This document shows positions 58,681-64,000 of a DNA stretch of 64,000 bases, piece by piece. The first letter of the stretch is position 1. The number at the start of each line of letters is the position of its first letter. The position numbers were made by a program, and so were the translations under genes. Source of the stretch: Odontocerum albicorne (lineage: Eukaryota; Arthropoda; Insecta; Trichoptera; Odontoceridae); contig OX463863.1 in the NCBI GenBank assembly GCA_949825065.1, forward strand, positions 16,824,736 through 16,888,735. The letters run 5' to 3'. Under the pieces are notes generated by a model. That model saw nothing but the letters and a program-made list of their open reading frames with translations, made no database searches and was not told the origin of the DNA.

Positions 58681-59551
58681 AATGATTTGCCTTTAGTACT
58701 TTTGTTACTTTGGTAAATAATTGAGACATAAAATTCTGTCCTTGGTCAGTTAATATAGATTTAGGAATACGAAAACATGAAGTACACAATGTAACATTAG
58801 TAGCTATTTCTTCAGCACTAGCTGTTCTCGTTGGGTAAGCCTGGCTGAATTTCATTAAGTCATCTTGTTCGGCACTAGCTGTTCTCATTGGGTAAGCCTG
58901 GCTGAATTTCATTAAGTCATCTTGTTTGGCACTAGCTGTTCTCATTGGGTAAGCCTGGCTGAATTTCATTAAGTCATCTTGTTTGGCACTAGCTGTTCTC
59001 ATTGGGTAAGCCTGGCTGAATTTCATTAAGTCATCTTGTTTGGCACTAGCTGTTCTCATTGGGTAAGCCTGGCTGAATTTCATTAAGTCATCTTGTAAGG
59101 TTAGTACGAATTTATTTCCGTTAATAGTTTCTGAGAATGGACCAACTATATCAGGAGCACATCTTACAAATGGTTTCGTGGAAGTTGATCTGATCTCCAT
59201 GGGTGCTGTGTTATTTCGTCTATATGTTTTATTTTTTCGACATAATTCACAATTCTGTATGTAGTCTGTAATTGATGTTTTCATCCCTTTCCAAAAGTAT
59301 TGATTTTTTATTCGATTATACATTTTGTGATACCCTAAATGTCTGGCTATAGGTATATCATGATTTTCGAATAATATCCTCGGAATCTCCGAGTCATCGG
59401 CTTTACTTGTTAAATACAAGTAAATAGTTATCGTGATTTTGGTTTTATTAAATATATAAATTAACATTTGCCTTAATTTGTCGTATTTTATATTTATAAA
59501 AGGATCATTGAAGTCCGATATGGAAAATACTTTTATTTTATTTTTAATCAA
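58679..59551 (-). pseudogene. Integrase of gypsy-like copy 2 with five-fold 57-bp repeat
   Basis: Zinc-binding HHCC (RHLGYHKMYN...CELCRKNKT), the first core aspartate in DIVGPF, and the second in TDQGQNF. Between them a 19-residue unit (QDDLMKFSQAYPMRTASAK) is repeated five times in frame (about 58810-59100). A normal integrase has one, so four units add 76 residues. The frame stops at 58679 before the catalytic glutamate. Confidence 0.8.
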
Positions 59552-60082
59552 TTTTCCTTTTAGATTGTTTAATTACACTTTGTGGTTTCACATTCAAATA
59601 ATTCGTGGTCATTTAATTTAAACAATTCTGCATTCTCTGATAATCCTAAAATATCTATACAATATGGTATTGAATAATCTTAATCAGTGGTGGTGGGGTA
59701 TACTATACAGTTATCGGGTGATTTTAATAGGTTTTTATTATTTTCATTCGAGACAAAATTTTCTGGAATAATATTATTACAGTTTTCCAAGAAATCTTTA
59801 TAGGTGGCTATGTCATTAGTTACGATGTTCACAGGCAACGTGATAAACAATCTGCATTTGAATTTATTCTTCCGGGTTTGTACTGTATTTCATAGACATA
59901 TTCCTCTAATTTAAGTCACCATCTTACGAGATTTGATCCTGGGTCTTTAGTATTAAATAACCAAGTGAGTAGTTTATTATCAGTTAAGATAATGAATTTT
60001 CGTTCATATAACATATGTATGGTCTTAATTGATTTACAGCCTATATTATGGCGAGTAGCTCTTTTTCTGTGGTGCTATAATT

Positions 60083-60355
60083 TCATTCTGTAGCATTTAA
60101 TGTTCTAGAGGCATAGAAGACAGGTAGGTCTTTACCTATTCCTCCTTGAGATAACACAGTTCCAATTGCATAATTAGAGGCATCAGTCGTAACTATGAAT
60201 GTGTTTGTAAAATCAGGGTTCTGTAGAATAGATGCCTCTAAGGTAATGAATAAGGTAATTTTTAAGTTCACCAAAAGCTGTTTGTTGTTCATCGGTCCAG
60301 TTAAAAATAACGTCTTGCCAAATTTTGAACAGTACGGCGATAATATCCTATTCAT
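60083..60355 (-). pseudogene. RNase H fragment, gypsy-like copy 2
   Basis: TTDASNYAIGTVLSQGGIG as in copy 1, ending at the same TGA after RTLNATE. A deletion near 60240-60320 removes part seen at 38790-38900. 60364-60681 holds the end of reverse transcriptase (FVYLDDIVIYASSL), with a partial local repeat. Confidence 0.7.
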
Positions 60356-62330
60356 CCAAAAAATTGTTTAATTTCCTTGGGGTTTTTAGGTGGCAACATC
60401 TCTTTTATAGCTTTAATTTTCACAAGGTTTGGACTAACTCCTTTTTCACTTATTACGTGTCCTAAATATGTGACTTCTTTACGTAATATTTCGCATTTAT
60501 CGGGTTGTATTTTTAGGTTGTGCATTCTTAATTTTTCAAATATTTTTATAAGCTTTTTATTATGGTCGTTTAGAGAACTTGCGTATATTTATTATAGTCA
60601 CTAAGAGAACTTGCGTATATTACTATGTCGTCTAAATAAACAAAACAGTCCATTCCTTGTAATCCGGATAGAACATAATTTTATTATGTAAAATAATAAA
60701 ATGTCAAATAATATAAAATAAGTGTAAGAAATGATAAAATAAGAGCTGAAACAGAGAGGCGACATTTCTATAAGAATATCATTTTTACGCTGTGTCGTTC
60801 AGTCTGCGCAACGCTCAGAATGCCCCTCTCCTTCGCATGCATGATAAGAGATTTCCAACCTTTTAAATTTTTTTCATAAAATTATACAATAAAATGTAGC
60901 GTGTATTTTTTGGCAATAAAAACATAATTCGAATTAAGACAATAAATAACATATAAACAAAATATAAAATGAATATATAAATTCAAAAATCAAGGTTTAA
61001 GGGCGAAAAATTTATATAAACAAACACGAAATTAAAAATTATATATAAACAAACACGAAATTCAAATCAATAAAATATATGCAATTTGGAAAATATAAAT
61101 ACTACAGGAAATTTTAAAATAGGACAAACATATCATATAATCAAAGTTTAATCCTGTGGAGAAAGTTATCGCAATTGGGGCACAAAATAACTCTTGTTTC
61201 CATTCTACGTACTAAACACGCAGGTGTTTGATAAATATTTCAGAATACCCTGGTTCTTTTTCTCGAATGTTTTTAATAAAACCCACAACTTCCTCTTTTG
61301 AGGACCTCACGGGGTGCCAAAAGGGTATTATTTACTCGTGTTTTGGGTATTGACTCGCCACAATATGTTAAAACTGTATTGAAAGCATCTTGTTGTTGCT
61401 TGTGATATTTGATGTTGCTATTTTTCCAGTTTAGGATATTGGGCTTTGCCAATTCCATACTTAACTCTCTTATGAAATGTTTTCGGTGGCATTTATTATT
61501 TTGTTTCCACTCTGGATATTTCTCTATCCATAAGAGGTACGCATTCAATGCAGCCATATCTATAATTTCCATAAAAAGACGGAAAGGCCATCTTCCCGTT
61601 GACCTTGAGCAAGAGTACTCTCTACTCATATGGTCTCCCGTATCTACTCCAATTTTCGTATTATTATAATGATTTATAATTAATGGATTTTGATATTCTG
61701 AATAATCAATTTCTGCATCATTGAATTGACTGGATAATAATAATACTGCTTTATTTTTTGTGGTACACACGAAACAAGTATTTTATTTTCAGCTACTATG
61801 GATTGTTTTCTCTCTAGAGGGTATAAATTCCAGTGAGATTTCTTTTTTATTTTTTCGAAGCGTGCCTGTTAGAGTTTAACATTTTAATAAAAGATCATCG
61901 ACTAATTTGATGGAGGTAATATATCTGTGGTTATCCCCCTGTTAGTGCCATACCGCAGTTGAATCATTTCCATAACTACTCAGTTACCTTGATTTATCTC
62001 TCTCTACGACTATTTATCATACCAGAATAAACCTGTAAATTAACTATGTGTCATATGCCGTCGCAGAGTCAGCAGCAACTCAGATTTTGATGCCATATTT
62101 ACGATGCCATATTTGAGTTTAGACTTCATGTACACGTGAAATGAACAATTCCCTCTAAAGTTTGCCAAACATTCGTCTACAGTTATATTCGAAGATGGAG
62201 AATAATTGCTTTTGCACGTATCCACCAACATTTTCAAAATCCACTTAATTGGTTCTAATTTATCTGAAGAAACCTGATATCTCTCTTCTCGGGTTTCTTT
62301 ATCATCAAAACGAATATAACTGTAAATATA

Positions 62331-63663
62331 CGAGGCATATCCAGAAAGTAAGTGTACTGAATTTTTGTAGGTAACAATTTTTTTTATTTAAACAAAAAAA
62401 TTACGTGGTTACCGTAGTACATATGTAAGCTATTTTTCGACATAGTCGCCATTCCTCTCAATGCAGGTGGTGAAGCGGGGTATCAACTTTTTGATGCCTT
62501 CCTCGAAGTAGTTTCCCGCCAACCCCTCCGCCCACTTCTCCACCTCCTCCTTTACCTCCTCGTCGGTTGAAAACCTTTTTCCACCCATGTGCAGCTTCAG
62601 GGAGGTAAAGAGATAGTAATCTGAAGGTGCTAGGTCAGGGGAATGCGCGGGATGGTTCAGGACATCCCATTTAAACGAGGCGAGCATTTCCTTCGTGGCG
62701 TTGGCCGTGTGTGGTCTGGCATTGTCGTGCAGCAGGCAGACTCCCTTTGTCAGCATGCCTCTCCTCTTGTTTTGAATCACCCTCCGCATTTTTTTTAGGG
62801 TCTCACAGTATCTTGCAGAGTTGATGGTCTCCCCTTGAGGCATATATTCAATTAAAATTATGCCTTGACAATCCCAAAACACGGATGCCATGATTTTCTT
62901 GGCTGAAATTGTGGTTTTGAACTATTTGGTGGAGGGTGAAGAGGTGTGACGCCACTGTTGAGACTGCCTTTTGGTTTCATGTGTGTAGTGTGCAACCCAA
63001 GTTTCATCTCCAGTAACGATGGAGCGGAGAAATTCATCTCCATGGAGTTTGCATCGCCTCAAAAACTCTTGCCCAGACTCCACTCGATTCAACTTGTGTT
63101 GGTCTGTCAGTTGTTTTGGGACCCACCTCGCGGACAGTTTCCGATATCCGAGGGTTTCTGTGATGGTTTCGTGTAGTAGAGATCTGGAGATTTGCGGAAA
63201 CATCGCAGAAAGTTCATCCACAGTCAATCTGCGATCGTCACGGAGCGCATTTTCGATTTTTTCCCACAATTTCGTCAGTCACAATTGAAGGTCTTCTGCT
63301 CCTCTGATCATCATGCACAGACGTACGACCGTTTTTAAACTCGCGAAACCACTTGTACACACTCGTACGATTTATAGCTTTATCACCATATGCAGTTTTC
63401 ACCTCATTATAAACCTCAACCGGAGGTTTTTCCTTCTAAACGAGATAACGGATGACGCCGCGTATTTCGCACTTGGCGGGAGATTGGATTGACATTTTTA
63501 ACGAAACGTGTTGTCGCGTCGACACTTCTCAACGTACTGACCTCGAACCGGTCTCGTTGCGGAGGAGAAGGGTCAGGCTACACGGAAGTGTAGCCAATAT
63601 GTCGAAAATAAAATCCATCCGGTCGTGAGAGCCTCAGTACACTTACTTTCTGGATACGCCTCG
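62331..63663 (-). mobile_element. Mariner 2 (full length, in PB4)
   Basis: 1333 bp with TA at 62329-62330 and 63664-63665. The ends are CGAGGC(A/G)TATCCAGAAAGTA, extending to about 30 bp with one mismatch. PB3 has the empty site AATATAGATGAATC near 42415. Confidence 0.93.
62430..63495 (-). pseudogene. Mariner 2 transposase
   Basis: ATG at 63495; stop at 62430. Contains VTGDETWVAHYTHETK (first aspartate), LLHDNARPHTA (second) and SPDLAPSDYYLF (third), with 34 residues between the last two. Defects: a TAG about 20 codons after the start, a frame shift near 63270, and a TAG at 62922-62924 in the catalytic region. Otherwise well preserved, so it is a fairly young insertion. Confidence 0.87.
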
Positions 63664-64000
63664 TAGATGAATCTATCTCGAGACAGAGCTGCTGTGAAAA
63701 ATGACTGGCAAAAGGAACTTTCACTTATCCACAATTCACTCAAAGATAGCTTTCGTGTTCGATTTCTGCCAGATGCGAGCAATATTCCAATGAATGAATA
63801 TAACTCGTCTTTTGATATTGGTTGGTTTTTTTCGGAATGAATTCGATTTAAATGACGATTTGTTTCTTAACTATCACTTTTACCATCTCTTCATTTACAA
63901 ACAGACAACACATATATTTTATGGAACATACATTTAGACTTGAATTTCTCAATCCAGAATCTACGGTGAGAATATTGGATGCCCGACGCCTTGAAGACTG

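Larger units (their letters stand above)
52146..60681 (-). mobile_element. Gypsy-like provirus copy 2 (broken, with nested elements)
   Basis: Duplicate of copy 1 with the same left junction. It keeps env and integrase regions lost from copy 1, but lacks everything upstream of the YxDD block, where pol jumps into piggyBac sequence at 60681. Nested elements: a solo LTR (52664-53247), mariner 1 (54055-55347), a TTAT MITE (55911-56191) and a TTAA-type MITE (57448-58255). Confidence 0.75.
60682..64000 (-). mobile_element. piggyBac element PB4 (runs off right edge), with nested mariner 2
   Basis: Sequence equal to PB3 from 41132 onward but without the 390-bp deletion. Its left terminal repeat is lost in the junction with gypsy pol at 60681. 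Mariner 2 splits it at 62331-63663. The N terminus lies beyond the window. Confidence 0.8.
61141..64000 (-). pseudogene. piggyBac transposase of PB4
   Basis: The stop is at 61141-61143 after the cysteine-rich end. 61770-61273 covers HMSREYSCSRSTGRWPFRLF and RELSMELAKPNIL. 62237-62040 holds NITVDECLANFRGNCSF with the first catalytic aspartate. The N-terminal part resumes beyond mariner 2 (63782-63664, MLASGRNRTRKLSLSELW). It is the most complete copy in the window but has frame breaks. Confidence 0.75.

Overview
The window is nuclear DNA from an insect-like animal. It is AT-rich and intron-containing, it has no bacterial-style operons, and it is packed with arthropod mobile elements: piggyBac, mariner, hAT, Penelope-like, LINE, and gypsy-like elements with an env gene. 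A beetle is plausible but I cannot fix the species. No rRNA, tRNA or CRISPR array was seen.

The backbone is a tandem cluster of C2H2 zinc-finger genes, all on the minus strand: A (1-2045, cut by the left edge), B (11448-14469), C (24055-27863) and D (44743-47669). Each gene has three coding exons. Exon 1 is always 184 nt, exon 2 is always 255 nt, both introns are phase 1, and exon 3 carries the fingers. Spliced, B, C and D are open and encode 483, 660 and 618 residues. Exons 1 and 2 encode two related acidic modules with psi-K-x-E (SUMO-type) motifs. Each gene is followed by a shared downstream block holding decayed fingers and preceded by a shared upstream block with a TATA-like box and palindromic tandem repeats. 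A 53-nt hairpin in intron 1 is identical in A, B and D.

Region by region. 1-4.1 kb: gene A with a hAT in its upstream block. 4.1-9.7 kb: Penelope-like fragments carrying a nested hAT and a nested LINE end. 9.7-18.9 kb: gene B unit with two TTAA elements (a MITE in intron 1 and a piggyBac upstream). 18.9-22 kb: 5' end of a CsRn1/Kabuki-type LTR element, a Penelope scrap and a LINE with RNase H. 22.4-31 kb: gene C unit, with a piggyBac fragment in intron 1 and two abutting TTAA elements upstream. 31-34.2 kb: mariner relic and another downstream block. 34.2-44.2 kb: broken gypsy-like provirus on the minus strand with a piggyBac in gag. 44.2-50.4 kb: gene D unit. 50.4-64 kb: a second copy of the mariner-relic/downstream-block/gypsy/piggyBac segment, carrying extra nested insertions (two mariners, a solo LTR, two TTAA MITEs).

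Because the cluster is repetitive, the window contains its own empty sites. Many insertions can therefore be proved exactly, with target duplications, by comparing paralogous copies. Genes A-D look like a lineage-specific zinc-finger expansion growing in step with transposon load; a role in element silencing is conceivable, but that is inference.
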